Below, piece after piece: positions 19,682 through 29,542 of a stretch of 64,000 nt of DNA. The stretch's first letter is position 1. Every line of letters starts with the position of its first letter. Location of the stretch: NCBI GenBank assembly GCA_021107435.1, contig JAIOSV010000104.1, forward strand, positions 1 to 64,000. Direction: 5' to 3'. A program made the translations under genes and the position numbers. The stretch comes from Candidatus Sabulitectum sp. GTDB lineage: Bacteria > Fermentibacterota > Fermentibacteria > Fermentibacterales > JCC-6. Under the pieces are notes generated by a model, which saw nothing but the letters and a program-made list of their open reading frames with translations, did no database searches and was not told the DNA's origin.

Positions 19682-20845
19682 TTACCATTTAGTCGCTTCT
19701 TCCATCAACTTCGCAATAGCTTCAGCCTCAACACGACTGGAGCGCTGTGACACAACAAATTCCCTGCCAGCAGTTCCCATTGCAAAAGAGTCATCCGGCT
19801 TGCTGCAAAGATGCTGAATCGCCTCAGCCATAGAAGTGATGTCCGGATCAACAAGAAGACCGTTCACGCCGTGAGTCACATTTTCACGGAATCCTCCCTG
19901 ATTAACGGCAACAACTGCGGCCCCACATGCCATAGCCTCCAGAGGAACCAATCCGTATGGCTCGTTACGTTGCGGGCAGGCTACAACAACTGCGCTTCTG
20001 TAAAGTTCCAGAAGTCTGCTGTCAGAAATCCCCTGCTCAATTGTAAGATTAACTCCAAGACGGGAAGCCATTGAAGAAAGATTTCCTGCATATCCTTCTT
20101 CTCCGCGATCTGCAACGGTAACCATTGCTGGTCTTTGTGATTCAGGAATCGTAGACAAAGCCTTCACTACAAGATGGTGTCTCTTAAACTCCGACAGTGC
20201 TCCCACAGTAAGTACAAAATTCTCTTTGTTTTCCCGGACTGGAGTGAAAAAATCTGTATTAACCCCTGGGGAAACAACAACTGCCTTCCGCAGATAGACC
20301 TCTTCAAGTTTCTGTGCCATAAAGAGAGAGTTTGTTACCAGAATTGAAGCTGCTTGAGCTGCCTGCCTGTCCAATCTCTTCTCCCGGGCCAGAAGAGGTG
20401 CTATAAGAAGATCAGTAACAGCAGAACCGGTCTTGTACATCCTCTTCTCGTAAATATAACGGGGATATTCGTGGCAGTAGTACACTGAGGGTGTTTTTTT
20501 GAAGGAAAGAAGAGGTGGTGATGCTATTATCAACGATGTATGCGCCAGAAGAACCTCTGCCCCGTTGCTGACAATGTCCTGTGCAATCCTCCCGCACAGC
20601 TTGCTGTAAGCAGTAGCTTTTCTCCAGAGAAAAAGCGGAGCTGCCAACCTTGCTGCTCTTCGAAGTCGTTTCCCGGCGGGAAAGGGATATGATATCACAG
20701 GCGCTCCTGATTCAGGAAGAAGGGGAACTCCACCCTCCGGCAGGTAAAGGGACCAGTTGAACCTATTCCGCAAATTGTAAAGCTGCTGACCAGCAACGCG
20801 AACAGCCCCCCCGCTGGGGAGGAAACTAAATAGAGCAGTCTTCAT
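19682..20845 (-). CDS. Glycosyltransferase family 4
   Basis: PSGGAVRVAGQQLYNLRNRF; NEPYGLVPLEAMACGAAVVAVNQGGFRENV. Confidence 0.9.
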   Translation of the reverse strand: MKTALFSFLPSGGAVRVAGQQLYNLRNRFNWSLYLPEGGVPLLPESGAPVISYPFPAGKRLRRAARLAAPLFLWRKATAYSKLCGRIAQDIVSNGAEVLLAHTSLIIASPPLLSFKKTPSVYYCHEYPRYIYEKRMYKTGSAVTDLLIAPLLAREKRLDRQAAQAASILVTNSLFMAQKLEEVYLRKAVVVSPGVNTDFFTPVRENKENFVLTVGALSEFKRHHLVVKALSTIPESQRPAMVTVADRGEEGYAGNLSSMASRLGVNLTIEQGISDSRLLELYRSAVVVACPQRNEPYGLVPLEAMACGAAVVAVNQGGFRENVTHGVNGLLVDPDITSMAEAIQHLCSKPDDSFAMGTAGREFVVSQRSSRVEAEAIAKLMEEATKW

Positions 20846-20877
20846 ATAATCCTGTCATCGTCATCAATGGTTTGTGT

Positions 20878-22005
20878 TCAGTCAACTTTTTTTCCGCTTT
20901 CTTGAAGAGTTCGACAGCAGGAATCCAGGATCATCCGGGCAGTGACTTCCCAGGATAGTCTTGAAACCCTGGCAAGCCCCTTCAGGGCCAGATCTCTTCT
21001 TAAATCACTGCTGTCAGCCAATTTTAGCAGATTCTCTGCAATATCCTCCACGCTTTCTGGATCCGCCAGCAGGGCTGCTCCTCCCGCTGCCTCAGGAAGC
21101 GAAGATACAGATGAGGTAAGAACAGGTGTGCCGCAAGCCATTGCCTCCACCACAGGAAGACCAAACCCTTCATAGAGCGCGGGATATGCCATGATATCAG
21201 CCATAGATATCAGGGCGGGCAGTTGTTGATCCTCTACAAATCCCGTGAGATGTATCCTGTCGCGGATATCATTGCGCTTAAGAACCTCATTGAGCTGATT
21301 GGAGCCCCAGCCCATCCTGCCTGCAAGAACTATATCCTGTGGAATCCGGTGCGCTATAGAAGCATATGCCTTAAGAAGTCGGGGAAGGTTCTTTCTGGGC
21401 TCCAGGGTGCCCAGAAATAGAATGTATCGATCCGGCAGTTTCAGATCATTTCTGACCTCATTTAGAACAGAGTCTTGCTCAACACGAGTCAGCCCTGGTG
21501 CGGGCGCTTCAAGAACCACATCCATCCTCCCCTTCACCCCTGGGAAATTTCGCACAATTTCATCAGCGGTAAACTGCGAAACTGCAATTATTCTGCGAGC
21601 TTTCCTGATGAACAGGGGAAGCAGGCTGTTCCGGACAACAACACTTCGAAGATGGTAATCTTTCAGAAGAAGACCGGACAAGTCATGTATAGTTAACACA
21701 GATGGAATTCTGGAGAAAAGAGGAAGTCTGTGAAATGTACCAAGAAAAACATTAACCCCATCGCAACGCAGTCTCAGAGGAAGACCTAGTTGAAACCATG
21801 CCTGGAATTTAGGAAACGGCAAACGAACAACCTTTATACGAAAGTTGTCTGGAAGATCAGTATCCATATTTAGTACTTTGTTTGTATACAGGACAAAGCT
21901 GTGTTTCCCTCCTGCCGTCGCAAGACCCTGCAAAAGATACCTGACATAGTTAGAAATCCCAGATGTATTCATGTAAAGAGGTGAAACATCTATGCCTATT
22001 TTCAA
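20878..22005 (-). CDS. Glycosyltransferase family 4
   Basis: GTLEPRKNLPRLLKAYA; YPALYEGFGLPVVEAMACGTPVLTSSVSSLPEAAG. Confidence 0.93.
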   Translation of the reverse strand: MKIGIDVSPLYMNTSGISNYVRYLLQGLATAGGKHSFVLYTNKVLNMDTDLPDNFRIKVVRLPFPKFQAWFQLGLPLRLRCDGVNVFLGTFHRLPLFSRIPSVLTIHDLSGLLLKDYHLRSVVVRNSLLPLFIRKARRIIAVSQFTADEIVRNFPGVKGRMDVVLEAPAPGLTRVEQDSVLNEVRNDLKLPDRYILFLGTLEPRKNLPRLLKAYASIAHRIPQDIVLAGRMGWGSNQLNEVLKRNDIRDRIHLTGFVEDQQLPALISMADIMAYPALYEGFGLPVVEAMACGTPVLTSSVSSLPEAAGGAALLADPESVEDIAENLLKLADSSDLRRDLALKGLARVSRLSWEVTARMILDSCCRTLQESGKKVD

Positions 22006-22113
22006 AAAAACCCCCGAAGTAAAGAATACTGAATAAGAAAGCAGGTAAGCAGTATAATACTTGGAACATTTTAATCACAACTCCAGAGCTTCCGTCACGG
22101 GGGACTTTTGTTA

Positions 22114-23274
22114 ATGAAAAAAATAGCAGTTTTTCACATGTTACCGTCAGGAGGCGGGATCCGGGTTCTTCGGCAGTTTGTTGATGGTCTATCTGCTAAT
22201 TTTGATCTTCACATCCATCAACCCGAGGGGGCACCCAACGCTGCAAAGCAACCTGCACTTAAAGAAACAGTATACCCTTATCCAATGTGGAAAAAGCCCC
22301 GGGGATACCTCAGACCCGTTACACCTCTATTCCTGATTCTCAGACTACTGAGTTTCAAGCAGTTGTGCCGACAGATTGCTGATAACATCAACAAAACAGC
22401 AGATGCTGTTCTTGTGCACAATGCCATGCCTGTAGCCGCTCCACCGATTCTTCAATTCCTCAATATTCCATCTGCCTATTTTTGTTACGAATATCCCAGA
22501 CACCTTTTCGAGAAAGACATTATCCGGAGAACAACATCCCTGCCCGCTGGCCTGACTCTGCTTCCTCTGGAACGACTTGAAAAATCCATGGACAGACAAT
22601 CCGCCTTAAAAGCAACCCAAATAATCACTTTCTCACGCTACATGCAACAGAGGATAAGGGACATCTACAACAGAAATTCAGTAATTGTAAGACCTGGTAT
22701 AAACGGTTCATTCTTCTCTCCTTCTTCTGTAAGCGAAAAGAAAAATCACGTTTTGTCGGTGGGAGCCCTCTGGCCCTTTAAGGGTCACGAAACCGCTATT
22801 CGAACAATCGGATTAATCCAGTCGAAGATAAGACCAAATCTTCATATCGTGGCTGACAGAGAGTATCCCGGATACCGCACGCAGCTTGTTTCCCTGGCTC
22901 AAGAACTCTCTGTCAAAATTACAATTCAGCAGAATATCTCAGACAACGAATTAAGAGAGCTTTATCGCGGAGCAAGGGCAGTACTCTGCTGCCAACGCCG
23001 TGAGCCATACGGACTTGTTCCCCTGGAATCCATGGGGTGCGGGACTCCTGTGATTGCCTTGCGCGAAGGCGGCTTCGTTGATAACATAGTTCACCACAAG
23101 AATGGCTTTCTCTTCGACGGCAGTGCAAAAAAGGGAGCGGAACTCCTATTTGGATTACTTACCAACCAGATTTCCACAAGGGGAATGACAACCACAGCGC
23201 GTAAGTTTATAAAGCAGGAAAGAACCATCGCTATGGGCATAAACAAACTGGGAGAAATACTGGAATCATTATGA
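22114..23274 (+). CDS. Glycosyltransferase family 4
   Basis: MLPSGGGIRVLRQFVDGLS; REPYGLVPLESMGCGTPVIALREGGFVDNI. Confidence 0.9.
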   Translation: MKKIAVFHMLPSGGGIRVLRQFVDGLSANFDLHIHQPEGAPNAAKQPALKETVYPYPMWKKPRGYLRPVTPLFLILRLLSFKQLCRQIADNINKTADAVLVHNAMPVAAPPILQFLNIPSAYFCYEYPRHLFEKDIIRRTTSLPAGLTLLPLERLEKSMDRQSALKATQIITFSRYMQQRIRDIYNRNSVIVRPGINGSFFSPSSVSEKKNHVLSVGALWPFKGHETAIRTIGLIQSKIRPNLHIVADREYPGYRTQLVSLAQELSVKITIQQNISDNELRELYRGARAVLCCQRREPYGLVPLESMGCGTPVIALREGGFVDNIVHHKNGFLFDGSAKKGAELLFGLLTNQISTRGMTTTARKFIKQERTIAMGINKLGEILESL

Positions 23275-24341
23275 AAATTGCATTCAATATTGACTATGAT
23301 CACTTGACCTTCACGGGAATTGGCAGATATGGACTCGAGCTTATCTCGGCAATGATGGCAATCGGAGAAGACTGTGAGTTATGGATGTGGCGAAATACCA
23401 GAAAAACCCCTCCACTGATAAATAACATCCAGGGGAAGATTAAGTACTACCCTTTCCCCAAACGAGTAACCGACCTTTACCTGCCATCCATAAGGGCTCT
23501 GAGGTCGAAGATTGACTGGCTGCACACTGCCAACGGAGAACTGCTTCCATCAACTCCTTTTCTTAAGCAGATTACAATGGTGCATGATCTTGGACCTTTC
23601 ATGTACGGTCACATGAAGCCTGATTTTGTTACAAATGCATGGAAAAAACACATGAAAGATATCGCTAAAATTGCTGATTGTGTTGTTGTAAATTCAGATT
23701 CTACCCGGATAGATCTGCTTAATTTCTTTCCATCCCTGGCTGGCAGAGTCTTTCTCACCCCCCTGGGTATTGATCATTTTTCCACATCATTTTTTCCTTC
23801 AATGAAGAAAAATCATATCCTCACTGTGGGTACTGTAGAGCCAAGAAAAAACATTGATGGACTACTGAGAGCGTATGCAGCCCTGCTTGAAAAGCGGGAT
23901 TTCCCTCCTCTGGTGATTGCGGGTATGGACGGTTTTCGCGCGGAAGAGTACAAAAAAATGCCATTGGAGCTTGGTATAGAAGACAAAGTAAAATTCACAG
24001 GATACATTTCCGACAAAGAACTGGCTGACCTTTACGCCGGGGCATACTGCCTTGTTCATCCCGCCCACCATGAGGGGTTCGGCTTCACTGTACCGGAAGC
24101 TTTCACCTGGAGGTTGCCTGTAGTTGCTTCAAACACCGGAGGCCTGGGAGAGTTTTTCTCGGAGACCGCCTGGATGGTTGACCCCTCCGACCCTGAATCC
24201 ATAGCACACGGAATCGAACTTGCACTGGATTCGGGGGTAACAGTTGAACAGGAACGAAAAAGAAAAGAGCTTTCTAAAAAACTCACCTGGGAGAACTGCG
24301 CAAGAAAAACTCTGGAAGCCATGGAAGTCATCCAAAGCTGA
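23271..24341 (+). CDS. Glycosyltransferase family 4
   Basis: GTVEPRKNIDGLLRAYA; HPAHHEGFGFTVPEAFTWRLPVVASNTGGL. Confidence 0.92.
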   Translation: MKIAFNIDYDHLTFTGIGRYGLELISAMMAIGEDCELWMWRNTRKTPPLINNIQGKIKYYPFPKRVTDLYLPSIRALRSKIDWLHTANGELLPSTPFLKQITMVHDLGPFMYGHMKPDFVTNAWKKHMKDIAKIADCVVVNSDSTRIDLLNFFPSLAGRVFLTPLGIDHFSTSFFPSMKKNHILTVGTVEPRKNIDGLLRAYAALLEKRDFPPLVIAGMDGFRAEEYKKMPLELGIEDKVKFTGYISDKELADLYAGAYCLVHPAHHEGFGFTVPEAFTWRLPVVASNTGGLGEFFSETAWMVDPSDPESIAHGIELALDSGVTVEQERKRKELSKKLTWENCARKTLEAMEVIQS

Positions 24342-24453
24342 TGCTGTAGACAAGGTGTACGAAATACACAATTTCTGTTATTTTACCATACTCAAGAACT
24401 ATATTTGATTCACGGGGAGGTTGTGCTCCCTTTGATTCCATGAAGGGAAAACA

Positions 24454-25581
24454 ATGGGGAAATCTGTACTTATTACCGGCGGAGCAGGCTTTATTGGATC
24501 ACATCTCGGGGATTTTTTTCTCTCCAAAGACTATGAAGTTAAGGCTTTTGACAATCTGGACCCACAGGTTCACGGTGAAAATGCTTCAAGGCCCGGTTAT
24601 CTGAACAGCGAGATTGAACTCATTGTTGGGGATGTCAGGGATACAGAGTCCTTTGCAAAAGCTCTGAAGCCAGCAGATATTCTTGTTCATTTTGCGGCCG
24701 CTGTTGGTGTTGGTCAGTCAATGTATGAAATCACAAGATACACATCCATAAACACAATGGGAGCCGCAGTAGTTCTTGAAGAAGCTGTGAAGCAGAAAGA
24801 TCACATTGAGAAAATGCTTGTAGCCAGCTCAATGTCCATTTACGGAGAAGGTCTTTATATCTGCCCGACCTGCGGAGAGGTCACACCGAAACTCAGACCG
24901 GCGGAACAACTTGCCCGGCGCAAGTGGGACATGCTATGCCCGTCCTGTGACAAAGCGTGTGTTCCCGCGCCCACGCCTGAAACTAAACCCCTCTTCCCCA
25001 CCAGCGTCTACGCTGTGAACAAGAGAGATCACGAAGAACTTTTTCTCTCGGTGGGAGATGCTTACGGCATACCAACAACCGCCATGCGTTTCTTCAACGT
25101 TTATGGAGAAAGACAGGCGCTGTCCAATCCCTACACAGGAGTAGGTGCCATCTTTGCCTCAAGGCTGCTTAACGGCAAGCCTCCGGTTGTCTTTGAGGAT
25201 GGGGGTCAGAGCAGAGACTTCATACATGTACGAGACATCGCTCGCGGCTGTCTCCTTGCCGTAGAAAACAGCAGATCCAATGGCAAGGTTTTTAATCTTG
25301 GTACCGGACGCAAGCTGTCAATATTGGATGTGGGTAAAGCTATTGCCCGAGAGCTTGGAAGACCAGAGGATGATTTCATTGTTAACAACCAGTACAGAGC
25401 CGGAGATATCCGTCACTGCTACGCTGATGTTTCCAAAGCGGAAAAACTGCTTGGCTTTAAAGCTTCAACTTCTTTTGAAGATGGTGTTGGCGAGCTATGC
25501 AGATGGGTCGGTAGCCAGACTGCCACAGACATGGTTGATAAGGCCACCGAAGAACTAAGAAAAAGAGGACTGACTAGATGA
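24454..25581 (+). CDS. NAD-dependent sugar nucleotide epimerase (SDR) with CxxC zinc-ribbon-like insert
   Basis: VLITGGAGFIGSHLGDFF; YAVNKRDHEE; insert ICPTCGEVTPKLRPAEQLARRKWDMLCPSCDKAC. Confidence 0.93.
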   Translation: MGKSVLITGGAGFIGSHLGDFFLSKDYEVKAFDNLDPQVHGENASRPGYLNSEIELIVGDVRDTESFAKALKPADILVHFAAAVGVGQSMYEITRYTSINTMGAAVVLEEAVKQKDHIEKMLVASSMSIYGEGLYICPTCGEVTPKLRPAEQLARRKWDMLCPSCDKACVPAPTPETKPLFPTSVYAVNKRDHEELFLSVGDAYGIPTTAMRFFNVYGERQALSNPYTGVGAIFASRLLNGKPPVVFEDGGQSRDFIHVRDIARGCLLAVENSRSNGKVFNLGTGRKLSILDVGKAIARELGRPEDDFIVNNQYRAGDIRHCYADVSKAEKLLGFKASTSFEDGVGELCRWVGSQTATDMVDKATEELRKRGLTR

Positions 25582-26675
25582 GCTTTCATCTGCTCATTGA
25601 CGCAAGAGCACTGCAGAAAAATGTTGATGGGATCAGCAGATTCACCCTGAACGTCACAAGATGTATTATAGGAAAACGACCTGATTGGAAGATAACAACG
25701 CTGGTTGGAAAAGATGCTGCATTTCACCTTGAGAATACAGAAGCTGGAATTATCCTGGATAATTCTTCCAGATTCAGCGCATCAGCGAACAAAAAACTTT
25801 CCAGTCGGGTTAATGATATTTCTCCTGATGTATTTTTGAACTTCTCCATGGCTGGTCCGCAACCTGATGCTCCTTCCATAATAACGGTACACGACCTGAT
25901 GGTGCTTAACCTGCCATGCTACTTTGGAGACAGCATTATTCGAAACGCCTTCAGTCGGTTTCTTTTCCGGAGAGCACTCAAAGCTTCCATCGGGCATGCT
26001 TCCGCTATTGCCGTACCCACAATGACCACAAAGCTTGATGTAATGAGAAGTTTTCAGTCTGCCACTGATATGGTGTTTATTACCGGAGAAGGGCAGGCAC
26101 TCTTCCCTTCTCCAGTTTCCATACAACAGAAGAGGCAGAATTTTTTTCTGTATGTGGGCAATGCTCGAGGCTACAAAAACATACCTCGTTTCCTAACCGC
26201 ATATGGAAGACTCTGGGCCTTGGATGACAAGACTCCTCCTCTTGTAATGGTTGTAAGGAAGGACAGGGCCTACAGTTACTTCAGGAAGCACCTGGATTCG
26301 AATCCCGCCCGCTCCAACATAAAAGTTCTGACACATATATCCGATGATGAACTGCGCAATCTTTATCTTACCTGCAAAGCGCTGCTGATACCCTCCGTTT
26401 ACGAGGGTTTTGGACTCCCCGCTCTGGAAGCCATGGCCACAGGAGCACCGGTTATGGCGTCTAAAACCACTGCTCTTGAGGAAATTGTTGGAGACACTGG
26501 TGTTCTCATCGACCCATACTCAATCATAGACATCATGCGTGGCATGGCCGAACTGTCTACCGCAACCCCCGAGGAACTTAACAAACTCGGTCAACTGGGG
26601 CAGAAAAGAGCCGGTATCTTTTCCTGGGAAAAAACCACAGACTGCTTTCTTGAACAGATTGAGACACTGGCATGA
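25578..26675 (+). CDS. Glycosyltransferase family 4
   Basis: VGNARGYKNIPRFLTAYGRL; PSVYEGFGLPALEAMATGAPVMASKTTALEEIVGD. Confidence 0.92.
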   Translation: MSFHLLIDARALQKNVDGISRFTLNVTRCIIGKRPDWKITTLVGKDAAFHLENTEAGIILDNSSRFSASANKKLSSRVNDISPDVFLNFSMAGPQPDAPSIITVHDLMVLNLPCYFGDSIIRNAFSRFLFRRALKASIGHASAIAVPTMTTKLDVMRSFQSATDMVFITGEGQALFPSPVSIQQKRQNFFLYVGNARGYKNIPRFLTAYGRLWALDDKTPPLVMVVRKDRAYSYFRKHLDSNPARSNIKVLTHISDDELRNLYLTCKALLIPSVYEGFGLPALEAMATGAPVMASKTTALEEIVGDTGVLIDPYSIIDIMRGMAELSTATPEELNKLGQLGQKRAGIFSWEKTTDCFLEQIETLA

Positions 26676-28126
26676 AAGTTACCGTAGTCAACCCTCCATT
26701 CATGAATGGAAAGTTCTCGAGAACATCAAGATCGCCTGCTATTGTAAAAAGTGGAACAATGTACTGGCCTTTCTGGCTGGCCTATGCTGTGGGAACTCTT
26801 GAAAGAGCAGGGCACGATGTCCTTTTTCTTGACTGCCCTGCCGAAAACATCACAAGACATATGCTGATGAGCACGTTGCAGGAAACATCCCCCGCAATGA
26901 TAGTTCTGGATACCAGCACTCCATCAATTCACAATGACCTGTCAGTTTCAAAGGAAATTGCCCTGCTACTACCTGAGGCTTCTCTTTTTCTTGTTGGAAC
27001 CCACGTAAGCGCCCTTCCTGAGAAAGTTCTTCTTTCCGCGCCATACATCACGGGTGTAGCCGCAGGTGAATACGATCTTACCATCCCAGAAGCTGCCAGC
27101 ACAATACAGAATAATGGCGATCTTCAACAGATTCCGGGACTCTGGTTAAATACATCTGACAAGCCCTTCTTCACTGGATACAGAGAACCAATTTCAGACC
27201 TTGACTCTCTTCCCATGCTGGCTGATGTATACAGGAAACACCTGAAGCCTGAAAACTATTTCTTTGCCGCTGCCAGATATCCTTCTGTAATGATTATCTC
27301 AAGCAGGGGATGCCCTTTCAAATGTTCCTACTGTGTCTGGCCACAGGTTCTCCATGGCGGAATATACCGTTCAAGATCCGCAAAGAATGTTGCCGGGGAA
27401 TTTGTAAAAGTACAGGAGTACTTTCCTCAGGTTCAGGAGATTGTCTTTGAAGACGATACCTTCAGCGTAGACTCCATCCGTGTAGAAGAAATCTCTGAAG
27501 CGCTGATTACCGCAGGCTGCAGATTACCATGGACAGCAAATACAAGGGCAAACCTTTCCCTGGAAGCAATGAAAAAAATGCGCAGGGCAGGCTGCAGAAT
27601 GATTATTGTAGGCTATGAATCCGGCAGCCAGAAAGTTCTCAATGGAGTAAACAAAGGAACCACAGTGGAACAGAACCTCAGCTTCGCAAAAAGGGCAAAA
27701 CAGGCTGGCCTGCTGGTTCACGGCTGCTTCATGGCGGGAAATCCCGGAGAGACTCGGGAAACCCTGGCGGAGACTCTGAAAATGGCAATCAGGCTCAAAC
27801 CGGACACAGCGCAGTTTTTCCCGATTATGGCTTATCCCGGAACCAGACTGTACGAACAATACCGTTCTTCCGGAATTTTAAGAACTGAGGATTACAGAAA
27901 CTGGCTCACTGAAGAAGGACTTCATAACTGTGTTGTTGATCTGCCGGATCTCTCAGCCGAAGATCTGGTCAGATGGTGTCATGAGGCAAGACGCAAATTC
28001 TATCTTCGACCGGGGTATCTTGTTTACAAGGCTATACAAACCCTCCTTCACCCAACCACAGAAGGTCGTCGAACTGCCAGAGCTTTCTCTACCTTCAGAA
28101 AACACCTGTTCAGGAAAAGTTCATGA
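26672..28126 (+). CDS. B12-binding-domain radical SAM protein
   Basis: N-terminal cobalamin-binding-like domain, CPFKCSYCVWPQ radical SAM motif. Confidence 0.88.
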   Translation: MKVTVVNPPFMNGKFSRTSRSPAIVKSGTMYWPFWLAYAVGTLERAGHDVLFLDCPAENITRHMLMSTLQETSPAMIVLDTSTPSIHNDLSVSKEIALLLPEASLFLVGTHVSALPEKVLLSAPYITGVAAGEYDLTIPEAASTIQNNGDLQQIPGLWLNTSDKPFFTGYREPISDLDSLPMLADVYRKHLKPENYFFAAARYPSVMIISSRGCPFKCSYCVWPQVLHGGIYRSRSAKNVAGEFVKVQEYFPQVQEIVFEDDTFSVDSIRVEEISEALITAGCRLPWTANTRANLSLEAMKKMRRAGCRMIIVGYESGSQKVLNGVNKGTTVEQNLSFAKRAKQAGLLVHGCFMAGNPGETRETLAETLKMAIRLKPDTAQFFPIMAYPGTRLYEQYRSSGILRTEDYRNWLTEEGLHNCVVDLPDLSAEDLVRWCHEARRKFYLRPGYLVYKAIQTLLHPTTEGRRTARAFSTFRKHLFRKSS

Positions 28127-29517
28127 GAAAACTCAGCATTTTTCTGGGCATGTTTTTTGACGCCATGGCAATCTTCTTATCACTGTACCTCTCTGCCTTT
28201 ATCAAATTCAGATGGGGTATATTCCCTGGCGTTTCCCCTGTATCTTCTCAGATAATCGTATACGGAAGCCTTGCTTCAATTATCTACTGGTGGATAACAT
28301 TTTCTCTTACCGGCGCATACAGACTGCACTGGGACAGAAGCTGGGCTGACGAAATCAAAATGGTGTTCAAGCCAATAGTAGCAGGATTTGTGATTCTTTC
28401 TCTCTTCGCGTTTCTCATCTCTCCACAGGCCTCCATTGGACGATGGATATTTTTTGTCTACTTCACCCTTATCAATCTTCTTGTCTATACAGCGAGAAGT
28501 TTTTCCAGATTGCTTGAACGAAGACTTGCCAAAAAAAAGCTTCTTCGAAGAAATGTTCTGGTTATCGGGCTGGGAAAATCAGCGAAAGAACTGCAGGATT
28601 ACCTGGCAATTAATCCGTCTCTGGGATACAATGTAGTGGGGTTTATAAACCCCCCTCATCCAGTCATCAACCCTGCAATTACGAGACTGCCTCTGGGCGA
28701 GGTAATTGACATTGCAGACCTTGCAAAAAAACATGACATAACTGATCTTCTGGTTACCATTGCTTCAAATTTCCATGATGACATCCTCAGTCTTCTCCTT
28801 CCCTCTGTACAAAGTGGCATCCGGGTCAAACTGGTGCCGGATCTTTTCGATGTAGTAGCCGGCCATGTACACAACACTCAGATTCTCGGGCAGCCTCTGA
28901 TGGAACTTGTACCGGACAGGCTTTCATTCTGGGAGAAGCTGGTGAAGACCGCTGGAGATTATCTGATCAGTCTGATGGTAATAATCCTTGGATTACCGCT
29001 CTGGATTTTTGTCAGCGTGGCAATAGCTATTGATTCCAGAGGTGGAGTATTCTACCGACAAAAAAGAACCGGAGAAGGCGGCAAAGTTTACAGAATATTC
29101 AAATTCAGATCCATGGTAGCAGATGCGGAAAAAGGCACCGGCGCAGTTTGGGCCGGGAAAGATGACGCCAGAGTAACAAAGACAGGCAGGATTATTCGGA
29201 AAACTCGTATAGATGAAGTTCCACAGTTCCTCAACGTCCTTACCGGTGATATGGCAGTAGTCGGCCCGCGACCTGAACGACCGGAAATAATTGAAGAGCT
29301 TAGAACGATTTACCCATTCTACGACAAACGCTTAACTGTAAAACCAGGTATTACCGGCTGGGCTCAGGTTAACCTGGAATACGACACAAGCATTGAAGAT
29401 GTATCCAGGAAACTCACACACGATTTTCAGTACATAGAGAATCAGTCGCTATTCCTTGATCTGGAGATTCTCGCGAGAACAGTTCTCGTGGTTCTCACCG
29501 GAAAGGGCGCGCACTGA
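28123..29517 (+). CDS. Undecaprenyl-phosphate sugar phosphotransferase (WcaJ/WbaP-like)
   Basis: C-terminal FYRQKRTGEGGKVYRIFKFRSMVADAEK..TRIDEVPQFLNVLTGDMAVVGPRPERPE. Confidence 0.95.
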   Translation: MRKLSIFLGMFFDAMAIFLSLYLSAFIKFRWGIFPGVSPVSSQIIVYGSLASIIYWWITFSLTGAYRLHWDRSWADEIKMVFKPIVAGFVILSLFAFLISPQASIGRWIFFVYFTLINLLVYTARSFSRLLERRLAKKKLLRRNVLVIGLGKSAKELQDYLAINPSLGYNVVGFINPPHPVINPAITRLPLGEVIDIADLAKKHDITDLLVTIASNFHDDILSLLLPSVQSGIRVKLVPDLFDVVAGHVHNTQILGQPLMELVPDRLSFWEKLVKTAGDYLISLMVIILGLPLWIFVSVAIAIDSRGGVFYRQKRTGEGGKVYRIFKFRSMVADAEKGTGAVWAGKDDARVTKTGRIIRKTRIDEVPQFLNVLTGDMAVVGPRPERPEIIEELRTIYPFYDKRLTVKPGITGWAQVNLEYDTSIEDVSRKLTHDFQYIENQSLFLDLEILARTVLVVLTGKGAH

Positions 29518-29542
29518 GTGCTATTGTGAAAGGAATAAAACA

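Noticed and set aside
23091-25727. Small minus-strand ORFs across the glycan locus
   Set aside because: All overlap well-supported glycosyltransferase or epimerase genes in antisense.
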